Assembly (NCBI GenBank): GCA_910574345.1
Contig: CAJSZV010000014.1
Span: forward strand, 1 to 64,000
Length of the DNA stretch: 64,000 nt
From: Clostridiaceae bacterium
Lineage (GTDB): Bacteria; Bacillota; Clostridia; Lachnospirales; Lachnospiraceae
Direction: 5' to 3'
The position numbers and the translations under genes are program-made. The first letter of the stretch is position 1, and each line of letters begins with the position of its first letter. The notes under the pieces were generated by a model that did no database searches, was not told the DNA's origin, and saw nothing but the letters and a program-made list of their open reading frames with translations. Positions 7,125-15,938 of this stretch are shown one piece after another.

Positions 7125-8507
7125 TTATTGTATGGCTTTCTTTTTCCATCTTCCCAGCCGGTAACAGATCATGGTAATGGCTGCTCCCAGTATCCAGGAG
7201 ATCAGAAGGGAAACCCAGATGCACTCATATCTTCCCTGAGGAAGCTCATGGGTTCTTGTGGCAGCGGCTATCCCATAGGCCAGAGGCACACGGATGGCAA
7301 CTGTGGTAATCATGGAGATCCACATGGGAGTCATAGTATCTCCGGCTCCGCGCATCACGCCTGACAGGCTCTGGGTTATGGCCATGGCAATATATCCCAC
7401 TGCCAGAATCCCCATCATATTGGCGCTTAAGACTACCAGCTCCGCAGTATTGGTAAAGATCGCCATAAGATGCCGGCCAAGCAAAAGTATCATTCCCGTA
7501 ATGACGGCAGAGGTTCCCACAGCAATAAAAGTCCCCTGCTTTGCCCCCTGTTTTACCCGGTCAAGTTTCCTGGCCCCCACATTTTGGCCTGCATAGGTAG
7601 TCATGGCTGTACCGAAGGAAAAATTGGGCATCATGGCAAATCCGTCCACCCTCATAATAATCACATTGGCAGCAATGACCATTTCTCCAAAGCTGTTGGT
7701 CAAAGACTGCACCACTACCATGGCCAGGGAAAAGATAGCCTGAGTAACGCCGGAGGGAAGCCCCAGACGCAGAACCATGGCAAGATTCTCCTTGTTGGGT
7801 TTCAGATACCTGAATTTCAGATCAAAAAGATCGGTCATCTTCCGCAGTTTGAATACGCAGAGGATGGCGGATATCATCTGGGCAATCACCGTGGCCAGGG
7901 CCACACCGGCTACTCCCAGGTTAAGTCCTGCCACAAACCATATATCCAGAATAATATTGATTACCGTAGCCACCAAGAGATAAATAAGGGCCGACAGAGA
8001 ATCCCCCAGCCCCCGCAAAATACCGCACAAAATATTATAATAAGCCGATCCTGAGATGCCCATAAGCCAGATAAACAGGTAGGCAGCGCACCAGTCCATA
8101 ATGCTGTCCGGCGTATTCAGAAGGCGGAGCACAGGCCTTATGATCATGGACACAAAGACCATGAGAAATAGGGAAGCCGCGGCTGTAAGTGTAATGGAAC
8201 TCCCCACGGTTCGTGACAGATTCTCCCGGTCCTTAGAGCCGTAATACTGGGACACCATAATACTTGCCCCCATAGCAATTCCCACAAACAGCACCAGAAT
8301 CAGATTCAGCATGGGGCTGGCGCTTCCCACAGCAGCCAGGGCATTATCCCCTACATATTTTCCCACTACAATACTGTCCACCGTATTATATAGCTGTTGG
8401 GCGATATTGCCGATAAGCATGGGGATGGTAAATGCAATGATCTTCTCCCATGGCCTGCCCTCCGTCATATCAACCTGCGCAAACAGCTGTTTTATCTTTG
8501 TCAGCAT
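7125..8507 (-). CDS. MATE-family multidrug/cation exporter
   Basis: This 460-residue protein has 12 predicted membrane segments. The family signature appears near the N-terminus (PMLIGNIAQQLYNTVDSIVVGKYVG), with a related half repeat in the second part (GLPSGVTQAIFSLAMVVVQSLTNSFG). MATE proteins use Na+ or H+ gradients to expel cationic drugs or metabolites across the plasma membrane. It probably forms a unit with the 47-codon gene just upstream (19 bp gap). The substrate cannot be read from sequence. A second, distinct MATE gene lies at 52293-53657. Confidence 0.9.
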   Translation of the reverse strand: MLTKIKQLFAQVDMTEGRPWEKIIAFTIPMLIGNIAQQLYNTVDSIVVGKYVGDNALAAVGSASPMLNLILVLFVGIAMGASIMVSQYYGSKDRENLSRTVGSSITLTAAASLFLMVFVSMIIRPVLRLLNTPDSIMDWCAAYLFIWLMGISGSAYYNILCGILRGLGDSLSALIYLLVATVINIILDIWFVAGLNLGVAGVALATVIAQMISAILCVFKLRKMTDLFDLKFRYLKPNKENLAMVLRLGLPSGVTQAIFSLAMVVVQSLTNSFGEMVIAANVIIMRVDGFAMMPNFSFGTAMTTYAGQNVGARKLDRVKQGAKQGTFIAVGTSAVITGMILLLGRHLMAIFTNTAELVVLSANMMGILAVGYIAMAITQSLSGVMRGAGDTMTPMWISMITTVAIRVPLAYGIAAATRTHELPQGRYECIWVSLLISWILGAAITMICYRLGRWKKKAIQ

Positions 8508-8525
8508 AGATTCTCCTCTTTTTGA

Positions 8526-8669
8526 TTAGTTTCCATCTTCACGCATGGTTTGGAAAATATCTTTTAATTCCTGTAATCCCTTATTATCCGGAGATTCTTC
8601 TAATGCTCTTTCAATCTGCGCCAAAGTGAGACGGACAAAACCTTGAAACTGCTTATTTGTCATTCCCAT
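8526..8669 (-). CDS. Small hypothetical protein (47 aa)
   Basis: A short ORF begins MGMTNKQFQGFVRL and ends QTMREDGN. AGAGGTGATA is placed well for an ATG at 8669; an ATG at 8663 is the alternative start. The composition is that of a soluble, amphipathic helical protein (QIERALEESPDNKGLQEL), without a signal or membrane segment. Its stop is only 18 bp before the MATE start, so the two are probably cotranscribed. I do not recognise the family. Confidence 0.6.
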   Translation of the reverse strand: MGMTNKQFQGFVRLTLAQIERALEESPDNKGLQELKDIFQTMREDGN

Positions 8670-8782
8670 ATTATCACCTCTTTTCTATCCTGCCACATCA
8701 CAATCAGCTGCTTATCTATATTATAATGGAGAATGAAAAAGATGTAAAGTTATTATGTTTCCGACAATAAAAAATCCCCCTC

Positions 8783-9376
8783 TCACTCACTCATCAGTCT
8801 CTCAAGCTTTTCCTCCGCTCCCACCCTGTTCTCAAAAAATACTGCCAGCTGGTCAACAGGCCCTTCTGTCATGGGAATCATCACCATGTCCTCTTCCTTT
8901 TCAATGACGCCCGCTACAATAAACCGCTCCTGTCCCACCTTGACGCACTCACCTGCCACTTGTGTACTTCCGAACAGGTGACTGGCCAGGCCGCTGCACA
9001 GGACACAGTAATCTCCATCCACATCCAGACCATAGCGCCCGCAGAGAATGTCCGCCTTTTCCACCAGCTCCATGGAGCCATATACAGACACCACCTTTGT
9101 CGTTCTCCTTCTTCCTGTACTGACGGAACAGACAATCTGCTGTTCGTCCACTCTCCAGCCGGCCATGTTGACAATGCCTAAGTAACCCTCCTCCTCTCTT
9201 TCCTCCCACCTCTTCATGGTTCCGGCCTCCACTCTTTTGCCCCTGCAGTCAGCCTCCATACGGCAGGGCATACGGAACATGTAGTTCCAGTACACCATTC
9301 CTCCTATAACCATAACTGCCGCTGCCAGCAGGATTCCTGCCAGGCCCTGGACCGCACTTCTCCTTTTCCTGTTCAT
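8783..9376 (-). CDS. MacB-like extracytoplasmic domain protein
   Basis: This 197-residue protein has one N-terminal membrane segment (about 9-30) and an external domain. The segment SHLFGSTQVAGECVKVGQERFIVAGVIEKE resembles the periplasmic core of MacB/FtsX-type ABC permeases, where a 'G..v.i....f.VvGv' strand pair is common. The usual C-terminal three membrane helices and an ATPase are absent. The start at 9376 follows GGGAGAGG. It is the last gene of the solute-binding/permease/fusion-protein cluster, 22 bp after the fusion protein gene. I infer an accessory partner of that protein; domain assignment is by eye. Confidence 0.6.
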   Translation of the reverse strand: MNRKRRSAVQGLAGILLAAAVMVIGGMVYWNYMFRMPCRMEADCRGKRVEAGTMKRWEEREEEGYLGIVNMAGWRVDEQQIVCSVSTGRRRTTKVVSVYGSMELVEKADILCGRYGLDVDGDYCVLCSGLASHLFGSTQVAGECVKVGQERFIVAGVIEKEEDMVMIPMTEGPVDQLAVFFENRVGAEEKLERLMSE

Positions 9377-9398
9377 CTTCCTCTCCCATTGCCATGAC

Positions 9399-11063
9399 CT
9401 AAAATTCTGACACGGGCCGCACTCTGGCGCCCTCCCATATTCCTTTGTTTTCGCCGACAATCACACGATCACTGTCAAAAATGGATCCCTCCACGGCTGC
9501 CTCCTGATTTCCCTGGTACAGCACCTGCACTTCCACCCGCTCTGCCCGGAACTCTTCTCCCAAGATCGTTGACACCGGCCTGGCTACCAGACAGTAATAC
9601 CCTTTCATGTCCTTCCTGAGCCCTTCTAATGGGATCACTTTGTCAAATACATCGGACTGCCTGCTGCATGAATAGGAGGTGACAGTACCAAGAAGCCACT
9701 GGGAACTTTCCAGATCTGCCTGGAAGATTCCCTCTGTCTCCCCCAGAAGATTCATCCGTGCGATTTTTGCCTCCTGGATCTTCTGAGTTCCCGGAACGGC
9801 GATCTCGATCATATCCCCTATGGACAATTCCTGGTCTTCCTTTATAAATCTGCCCTCAAACTGGGTATTGCCTGCTGTCAGAGACAAAAGCTCCCCTCCT
9901 GTAGTTTCCTTTCCTTCTATAAGTTCCATATCCGCCACCACTCCAGGCAACGATGTCCTTACGGCGCCTCCTGACTCATCAAGTTCTGTGATTGTTCCAA
10001 GTTCCTTTTCCTTTTCCTTCCGGTTTAACTCCAGTTCCCTTATGGTAAGCCGGGAGATTCTAACCTGCTGTTCCCTGGCGGATTCCTGGGCTGCATCCTG
10101 TTTGCGGGCCCCCTCCGCCTGCCACCGGACTTTCTCCACAGCCTTGTTCAAAGCCTCCAACTCCTTCTCGGCCGCTTTCATCCGTTCATTTTCCTGTTTC
10201 ACAGCCTCCTCATAACTTTCCCTTCTGGCCTCCTGGACACTGGTCTGTCCCAGGCGAATCCGATCCTCCTGATATTCCAGAAAATCCAGTTGGGATCTGG
10301 CGCTTCTGATCTGATCTTCCCAGGAATCTTTCATATCGCTCAAATCTTTTCTGGCTCTTCTCAGCTGCTTTTCCAATTGTCCTCTGCCTTCCTTATCCTC
10401 CTCGGAAAGACCATTCAATTGCTCCTCCAGATCCTCTATCTTCCACTCCTGCTCCTTCAAAGCCGCCTCTCTTGAATTTCTCACGGTATCCAGCTGTTCA
10501 CTGGCTGTCTCCCAGTCTTTCTCCTGCTGATGCCACAACTCTTCTTCCGCCAGGTTAAGCTCCCTCTCGTATTTTTCTTCCAGGCGTCTCAATTCCTCTG
10601 CGTGGTCTGCAGCTATTTCCTGAAATTTCGCCTGTCCTTCCTCCAATTCTCTCTGTGCCAGCCCCAGTTCCCAGAGAGCGGTCTCCGTCTGGGTAAGGCC
10701 ATCATAATTTTCCTGGGATATCTGCTCCTTCTCTATGTTTAAGTCAATCTGTTCCAGTTCCTTCTCAAGTTCCTCTTTTCTCTCAAGAACGGACTCCGAA
10801 TCATACCAAAACAAAATATCCCCCTCCTTTACCTGGCTTCCCGGTATCACCATAACCTGCCTTATCATCAGTCCGGGCTCAATATGGCAGAACTCCTTTT
10901 CCTTTACCTTGACGGTTCCAGTTCCTTCAATATACGTTTCCACCGTTTTCCGCTTTGCCGTGGCGGTTATCACCTTCGGCACTGTCACACTGTCATAGAC
11001 TCTGGAAATCGCGGTGCATAGGATCATAAAAAGGAAAAAACCGGCCAAAAGATATCTCTTCAT
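9399..11063 (-). CDS. HlyD/MacA-type membrane fusion protein with long coiled coil
   Basis: This 554-residue protein has a signal anchor (residues 3-20) and a split biotinyl-lipoyl-like half (VETYIEGTGTVKVKEKE to VKEGDILFWYD). A charged coiled coil of roughly 250 residues (about 78-345, rich in E, K, Q, R) follows. The second lipoyl half (TSLPGVVADMELIEGKETTGGELL) and a beta-barrel-like C-terminal part complete it. Such adaptors bridge exporters to the envelope. In a Gram-positive cell it would project into the wall. An adaptor inside a sugar-importer-type operon is unusual. RBS GAGGTGA; 18 bp after the upstream permease gene. Confidence 0.8.
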   Translation of the reverse strand: MKRYLLAGFFLFMILCTAISRVYDSVTVPKVITATAKRKTVETYIEGTGTVKVKEKEFCHIEPGLMIRQVMVIPGSQVKEGDILFWYDSESVLERKEELEKELEQIDLNIEKEQISQENYDGLTQTETALWELGLAQRELEEGQAKFQEIAADHAEELRRLEEKYERELNLAEEELWHQQEKDWETASEQLDTVRNSREAALKEQEWKIEDLEEQLNGLSEEDKEGRGQLEKQLRRARKDLSDMKDSWEDQIRSARSQLDFLEYQEDRIRLGQTSVQEARRESYEEAVKQENERMKAAEKELEALNKAVEKVRWQAEGARKQDAAQESAREQQVRISRLTIRELELNRKEKEKELGTITELDESGGAVRTSLPGVVADMELIEGKETTGGELLSLTAGNTQFEGRFIKEDQELSIGDMIEIAVPGTQKIQEAKIARMNLLGETEGIFQADLESSQWLLGTVTSYSCSRQSDVFDKVIPLEGLRKDMKGYYCLVARPVSTILGEEFRAERVEVQVLYQGNQEAAVEGSIFDSDRVIVGENKGIWEGARVRPVSEF

Positions 11064-11081
11064 TTACTCAGTCACCTCAAC

Positions 11082-11927
11082 TCACTGTTTCACGCCTGAC
11101 GCCGCCACTCCCTGTTCCAATTCCTCCTGGCAGTTTAAGTAAATAAGCACCGGCAGAAGACAGGTAATCAACGCCGCCGCAAATGCCACCGACGCCTTAT
11201 CCTTTGCGATATCAGGCAGGTACAGAGCAATGGGCCACAGATTCTTGTCTTTCAGGTAAGTAACCGGCTGTTCCAGAGCATTCCAGCCGTCAAGAAAGCC
11301 AAGCATCAAAGCCGTGGCAATGCCCGGATATCCCAGAGGCAGGCCCACATGGAAAAATGTATAAAATTCCCCGGCCCCGTCCAGATAAGCGGCTTCCACC
11401 AGGGCATCAGGTATGGTCTCAAAAGATTTTGTCATAATAAAGACCGGAAGTGTGGACCAGATTCCCGGCAGAATCAGGGACCAGTGGGAATTCAAAATTC
11501 CCATTCCGTCAAGAACAAGATAGTTGGACACCTGGGTCACCTGGAAGGGCAGTATCATGAGAATGACATAGATTCCAAACAGAAGCCTTTTTCCGGGAAA
11601 ACGGAATCTGGCAAATGCCCATGCAGCCGGAGCGGCTGCCAGAAATTGACCTGCAGCCATGGGAATCACCTGAATACAGGCATTCCAGAACATGACAAAG
11701 AACCCCGGAGAGCGGATCAGCAATTCCCCAAGGGAGTCCCCTGACGGGTAGGAAGGAATCAAAGCGGCCCTCACTCTGTCCCTGCCCAGCCCCAAGGGGG
11801 ACAGATAACGCCAATACAGCTCGTCTTCCGGCATCAGGGCCCCGGCTCCCATGATGAGGAGAGGTACCCATATCAGAAAACAGGCTCCATACAAAAGGAT
11901 GGTGTGAAAGACATGTCTCTTTTTCAT
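11082..11927 (-). CDS. Carbohydrate-type ABC permease (MalG-like)
   Basis: This 281-residue protein has six membrane segments and the cytoplasmic EAA loop EAAYLDGAGEFYTFFHVGLPLG, which docks the ATPase in MalG/UgpE-type permeases. The start at 11927 overlaps the previous stop as ATGA and has AAAGGGA upstream; a longer start at 11951 is possible. It pairs with the MalF-like permease next to it. No ATPase is encoded in the cluster, so if it is an importer it would need a shared ATPase such as MsmX, as is common in Firmicutes. Confidence 0.87.
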   Translation of the reverse strand: MKKRHVFHTILLYGACFLIWVPLLIMGAGALMPEDELYWRYLSPLGLGRDRVRAALIPSYPSGDSLGELLIRSPGFFVMFWNACIQVIPMAAGQFLAAAPAAWAFARFRFPGKRLLFGIYVILMILPFQVTQVSNYLVLDGMGILNSHWSLILPGIWSTLPVFIMTKSFETIPDALVEAAYLDGAGEFYTFFHVGLPLGYPGIATALMLGFLDGWNALEQPVTYLKDKNLWPIALYLPDIAKDKASVAFAAALITCLLPVLIYLNCQEELEQGVAASGVKQ

Positions 11928-12775
11928 GCTTTTCCCTTTCTCCATATCCAAAGAACGGCTGTGGGCAGAAGAAATGCTGCAGTTACCATCACGGCTGCCG
12001 CAGTCATCTTCTGTATGTCCAGATTCAGGAACCAGTGGGCAAACAAGTGAGGAATCATATAAATGGAGGAATCCGGGTAGGATCCTGCCAAAAGGTAAGC
12101 CTCCCTGTACACCCGAAAGGAATTGACCACGGACAGAATACCCGTCAGACAGAAGGTTCCATGGAGCTGGGGAAGGGTGATATACCGCAGCTGTGCCAAA
12201 CTCCCTGCCCCGTCCATCCTGGCCGCCTCATAGAGCTCTCCCGGAATTGTGCCAAGACCGGCCAGCCACAGAATCATATCATATCCCGTATGTTTCCACA
12301 GATACGTCATAAGCAGCATGGGAAACGCATATCCGGAAAATGCCCAGTCGATTTCCCACCTCTGTCCTGTAATCCCGGACAAAAATTGATTAAACACTCC
12401 CTCAGGACAAAGAAATATCTTCCAGACCAGCACCATGCTGGCGGCAGGGACAGCCATAGGCAGAACCATGGTAGTTCTGATCACCCCATAGCCGCCGCCC
12501 CCTTTTGCCATTCCTGACAGAATCAGGGCCAGCCCCAGGGAAACCGCCATTAACGCAGGGATACAGACTGCCAGGAAATGCAGAGTATTGCCTGCCGCCA
12601 GCCGGAATGCCTCATTGTTCCACACCGCCCGGTAATTGTCCCATCCCAAAAATGTCGTGCCCATGGCGTTTAAAAACGACCGTCTCACCACATCTAAAAA
12701 AGGAATTCCCATAAACACCATGACTCCGGAAAGGCTTGGCGCCAGAAACAGCCAGGGAATCATTTTCTTTCTCAT
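11924..12775 (-). CDS. Carbohydrate-type ABC permease (MalF/UgpA-like)
   Basis: This 283-residue, six-helix permease carries the EAA loop EAARMDGAGSLAQLRYITLPQL. It starts 3 bp after the stop of the solute-binding lipoprotein gene and overlaps the next permease by 4 bp, so the three are translated together. It would form the heterodimeric channel with the MalG-like protein. Similar pairs move oligosaccharides, glycerol phosphates or sugar acids; the substrate is unknown here. Confidence 0.87.
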   Translation of the reverse strand: MRKKMIPWLFLAPSLSGVMVFMGIPFLDVVRRSFLNAMGTTFLGWDNYRAVWNNEAFRLAAGNTLHFLAVCIPALMAVSLGLALILSGMAKGGGGYGVIRTTMVLPMAVPAASMVLVWKIFLCPEGVFNQFLSGITGQRWEIDWAFSGYAFPMLLMTYLWKHTGYDMILWLAGLGTIPGELYEAARMDGAGSLAQLRYITLPQLHGTFCLTGILSVVNSFRVYREAYLLAGSYPDSSIYMIPHLFAHWFLNLDIQKMTAAAVMVTAAFLLPTAVLWIWRKGKA

Positions 12776-12778
12776 AGG

Positions 12779-15076
12779 CTACTCCGCCAGGTAGATGGAT
12801 AGCTTTCTTAAGATTCCCTCCGCCGCCTGTTCCACAGACTCTTTGCCGTCAAAATAGTTTTGAGAGCCTTCTGTGACCATATTCATCACGGTTTCATCCA
12901 ACATCACAGGAACAGTCAGCCCGTCCATCATAGCCGCTACCTCTCTCCTTACTTCCAGGGAAGGATAAGGGGCGCTGATATGATAACCGTCTCCCCAGCC
13001 CACTCCCTCGGAATAAGGTCTGTCCGTCTCCACTATGGTTTCCAGGGCCTTTTTGTTCACCGGCAGCCCGTCATAGAGTTCTTCCCGCTGGACCTCATAG
13101 GACAAAAGACAGCGGATAAACTCTTTTGCCATATCCGCATTTGCCGTGGAACGATTGATTCCCGCTATAGAAGAAGGTATATAGATGTCCCCTGCCGCTG
13201 CCATCTTGCTTTCCGGATTTCGATTCCTCACTTCCGCCGGAATAAGAAGACTCGTATATCCGTCCATGAATTCCACGCCGCTGTCGCTCCTTCCTGCGTC
13301 ATAGAGGACGGACCGCCCTGTAATTCCTGTAGGCGCCACATGGTTGGACACCCAGTTTACTTCCATCTCATCCTGGGAGAACACGGTTTTGCTTCCTCCG
13401 GCATCTCCCAAAGTCTTTACGGACTCCAGATACCTTATGAGCGTATCCCTGTCCGCCATGCCTTTTCCTTCCGCAAACAGTTCTTTGTACTGCAATGTAG
13501 CCACAAGCCGCAAAAGGTTTCCATAGTTGTCTGTTGGTATTAAGGGTTTCTCCCCCTGGTAGTCTGTCATGTCCTTTAGGCTGGAATATGCCGAAACAGC
13601 CTTTTCTCCGCCCAGTATCAGAGGAAATCCCATTCTCGTCGGCAGCATATGGACAGAACCGTCTTCTTCCTTAAATCCCTCCAGAATATTGTTGAACATA
13701 TCACCGGAACTTTCCAATTCTGCTGCTATATCCTTAAGATCTAAGAGAACGCCTTTTTCTATATAGGAAGCTGCGGGAAGCCCGTCCAGAATCAGGATAT
13801 CCGCGCCCTTGCCGCTTAAGAGTTCCGTATTCAGCCCCTGTATCATCTCTTCCGTCACGCTCTGGCCGTCTTCTGCCGCTGTGCGCACCTCTACCCATAT
13901 ATCCGGATGTTCGCTCTGAAACTGGGAAGCTGCCTGCCTTACAGTGGAATGATCTTCCAGACTGTATACTGTCAGAACCGACGGCGGAACCGCTGCCATG
14001 TCCGGGTCATATTCATAATGGCATATCTGGATACCTTTTCCCAAGTCGCCGGCATACACTCCGTAGAAATCTCCCTCATCCCCTTCCAGGAAGCCTCTCA
14101 TACTCAGGCTGCGCATCCCCATACGGTTTAAGTTGCCGTCTATGAGGACCTCCCACATAGTCCCTCCCCGGTTCACATGGGACAGCCCCACTTCCGTGGC
14201 CAGGTAGATCCCGCCCTCACCGTCTCCAAACAGTATTTCAGCGCCGTCTCTGCCGCCTTTCACCTCGTCACAGACTATGGTTTCCATTATCTTTCCTGTC
14301 TTTCTGTCATATCTCACTACGCTGCCGTCCAGGAATGTCACAAACTCCCCGCCTTCGCAGAATCCTCTGGAATCCCTGTCATAGCCGGAGAAATCTCTTG
14401 TCATGGCTGTAAGCCTTTTCCCGGTCGAATCATAGATGTCTGCTTCGCTGTAGTCGTAAAGCAGGAAATTCCCATCATCAAGCACCTGGAATTTCGGCGG
14501 GGTCATGCCGTAAGTACTCCCCTCCCGGGGGGCAAACACCTCTTCTAAAAGCTTTGTCGCACTTCCGTCCTCTTCCAGTCTCAGAAGATGATAACGGTAA
14601 TCCTCCTTATCAACGCCTCCGATATAATAGGCTCCGTCAGAACCGTACTCCACACAGAACAGTTCCAAACGATGCTCCGCCGCCGCTGCAGTTCCCTGCC
14701 AGTCCTCCGTCTTTGTCCAGGTCCCGTCCTCATACACATACTGATAAACCGCTGTGTCATTGCCTTGGGAATCCTTTTCTGTTGTATACAGTTCCAGTCT
14801 TCCCCCCTCGCCTTTCAAGAATTGAAGGACGAATTGATCTTCCGCTTCCCCCGGCAAGTCCACTAAGGTCTCCCTGTACCGCCCTTTGGCCTCCTGCTCC
14901 TTTGAACCCTCTTTGGCCTCCTGGCCGTTCTTCTCCTTTCCTGTCTCGCTCTCCCGGCTCGCCTGGGCTGTATGATTCTCTGTACCTTTGCCGCCTAGCT
15001 GGCAGCCGCCAAGGAGACTTGCCATAAGTCCTGCCACAGCCAGCCACGCTCCATATTTTTTCAATATTCCTTTCAT
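12779..15076 (-). CDS. Large solute-binding lipoprotein with N-terminal propeller-like domain
   Basis: This 765-residue lipoprotein has a signal peptide with lipobox LLGGC (C25) and a charged linker (about 30-65). A region of roughly 300 residues with repeated short beta-strand/'DG' motifs (for example YGSDGAYYIGGVDKEDYRY, LDDGNFLLYDYSEADIYDSTGK) resembles a beta-propeller. A family 1-type solute-binding domain runs from about 375 to 765 (LTVYSLEDHSTVRQAASQFQ, ILDGLPAASYIEKGVLLDL). Ordinary sugar-binding lipoproteins are 420-550 residues, so the front domain is an addition. It heads the cluster and diverges from the two-component system. It may sense as well as bind. Confidence 0.82.
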   Translation of the reverse strand: MKGILKKYGAWLAVAGLMASLLGGCQLGGKGTENHTAQASRESETGKEKNGQEAKEGSKEQEAKGRYRETLVDLPGEAEDQFVLQFLKGEGGRLELYTTEKDSQGNDTAVYQYVYEDGTWTKTEDWQGTAAAAEHRLELFCVEYGSDGAYYIGGVDKEDYRYHLLRLEEDGSATKLLEEVFAPREGSTYGMTPPKFQVLDDGNFLLYDYSEADIYDSTGKRLTAMTRDFSGYDRDSRGFCEGGEFVTFLDGSVVRYDRKTGKIMETIVCDEVKGGRDGAEILFGDGEGGIYLATEVGLSHVNRGGTMWEVLIDGNLNRMGMRSLSMRGFLEGDEGDFYGVYAGDLGKGIQICHYEYDPDMAAVPPSVLTVYSLEDHSTVRQAASQFQSEHPDIWVEVRTAAEDGQSVTEEMIQGLNTELLSGKGADILILDGLPAASYIEKGVLLDLKDIAAELESSGDMFNNILEGFKEEDGSVHMLPTRMGFPLILGGEKAVSAYSSLKDMTDYQGEKPLIPTDNYGNLLRLVATLQYKELFAEGKGMADRDTLIRYLESVKTLGDAGGSKTVFSQDEMEVNWVSNHVAPTGITGRSVLYDAGRSDSGVEFMDGYTSLLIPAEVRNRNPESKMAAAGDIYIPSSIAGINRSTANADMAKEFIRCLLSYEVQREELYDGLPVNKKALETIVETDRPYSEGVGWGDGYHISAPYPSLEVRREVAAMMDGLTVPVMLDETVMNMVTEGSQNYFDGKESVEQAAEGILRKLSIYLAE

Positions 15077-15101
15077 AATGACCTCCTTCTGATTATTAAT
15101 T

Positions 15102-15112
15102 CTATCATAGCA
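15102..15112 (-). promoter_or_regulatory. Extended -10 promoter of the lipoprotein cluster
   Basis: On the minus strand TTGCTATGAT gives an extended -10 (TG, one base, TATGAT; hexamer 15104-15109). No good -35 is visible at 17 bp, which fits a promoter that needs an activator. Confidence 0.45.
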
Positions 15113-15141
15113 ATTCTTTCTCTAAAAAAACTGGAAACTCC

Positions 15142-15179
15142 ATTTTAATTTTTAAAGATTTTTTAGAGATTTTTATGAT
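15142..15179 (+). promoter_or_regulatory. Direct repeats, candidate response-regulator site
   Basis: Units ATTTTTAAAG (15148-15157), ATTTTTTAGAG (15158-15168) and ATTTTTATGAT (15169-15179) recur with a 10-11 bp period, after a partial unit at 15142. OmpR-family regulators bind such helical-phase direct repeats. The last unit runs into a TATACT -10 (15177-15182) for the regulator gene. Confidence 0.5.
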
Positions 15180-15230
15180 ATACTTTTTCATAGATGTTGA
15201 AACGAAAGCACACATCCCTGGAGGGAGCAT

Positions 15231-15917
15231 ATGAAAATTCTCCTTATTGAAGACGACCGGGATCTCTCCCGGCTGATCTGCCTGTCCTTACATCAGGCCG
15301 GCTACGACACGGACACCTGCTATACCGGAAATGACGGCCTCTTCTACGCAAAAAATCAAGTCTATGACGCGATTATTCTGGACCGCATGCTGCCGGAGAT
15401 CGACGGCCTCACGGTTCTCGAAGCCCTGCGACGCACAGATATCAAAACTCCTGTCATACTCACCACCGCCCTGGGCAGTCTTCATGACCGTGTAGACGGC
15501 CTGGATGCAGGCGCCGATGATTATTTGGTAAAACCCTTTGCCCTGGAAGAACTTATGGCCCGAATCCGGGCCGTGACCAGAAGACCTGGCAATCTTCAAA
15601 CTTCTTCCGCCCTGTCCGTCTGGGGTCTCAGCCTGGAGCCTTGTGAGCGCCGCCTCACTCTTAAGGATCGGTCCCTAAGACTCTCCAAAAAAGAGTCCGC
15701 CCTTCTTGAATATTTTATGAAAAATCCCGGACAGACTCTGCCCCGCTCCATGATTCTTTCTTATGTATGGGGAGCCTCCTCAGAAGTAGAAGAGGGAAAT
15801 TTAGACAACTATATTTATTTTCTGCGCCGACGCCTCAAATCCTTAAATGCACCGGTTAAACTTACCACTGTCCACGGGACAGGATATCGGCTGGAGCACA
15901 GGGAAGACGAATATTAG
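15231..15917 (+). CDS. OmpR-family response regulator
   Basis: This 228-residue protein has a receiver domain (1-115) with acidic residues D8-D9, phospho-acceptor D51 and K101 in DYLVKPF. A winged-helix DNA-binding domain follows (about 128-225; LRLSKKESALLEYFMKNPG, VEEGNLDNYIYFLRRRL, VHGTGYRLE). It would be phosphorylated by the kinase 21 bp downstream and bind direct repeats upstream of promoters. It diverges from the lipoprotein/permease/adaptor cluster across a 154-bp gap, which makes that cluster the likely target. The ribosome site is GGAGGGAG. Confidence 0.93.
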   Translation: MKILLIEDDRDLSRLICLSLHQAGYDTDTCYTGNDGLFYAKNQVYDAIILDRMLPEIDGLTVLEALRRTDIKTPVILTTALGSLHDRVDGLDAGADDYLVKPFALEELMARIRAVTRRPGNLQTSSALSVWGLSLEPCERRLTLKDRSLRLSKKESALLEYFMKNPGQTLPRSMILSYVWGASSEVEEGNLDNYIYFLRRRLKSLNAPVKLTTVHGTGYRLEHREDEY

Positions 15918-15938
15918 ATAAAAAAGAAAGGAACTGCC

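Noticed and set aside
9399-11063. Long plus-strand frames opposite the coiled-coil gene
   Set aside because: They are by-products of the repetitive Glu/Lys/Gln codons on the minus strand and lack ribosome sites.
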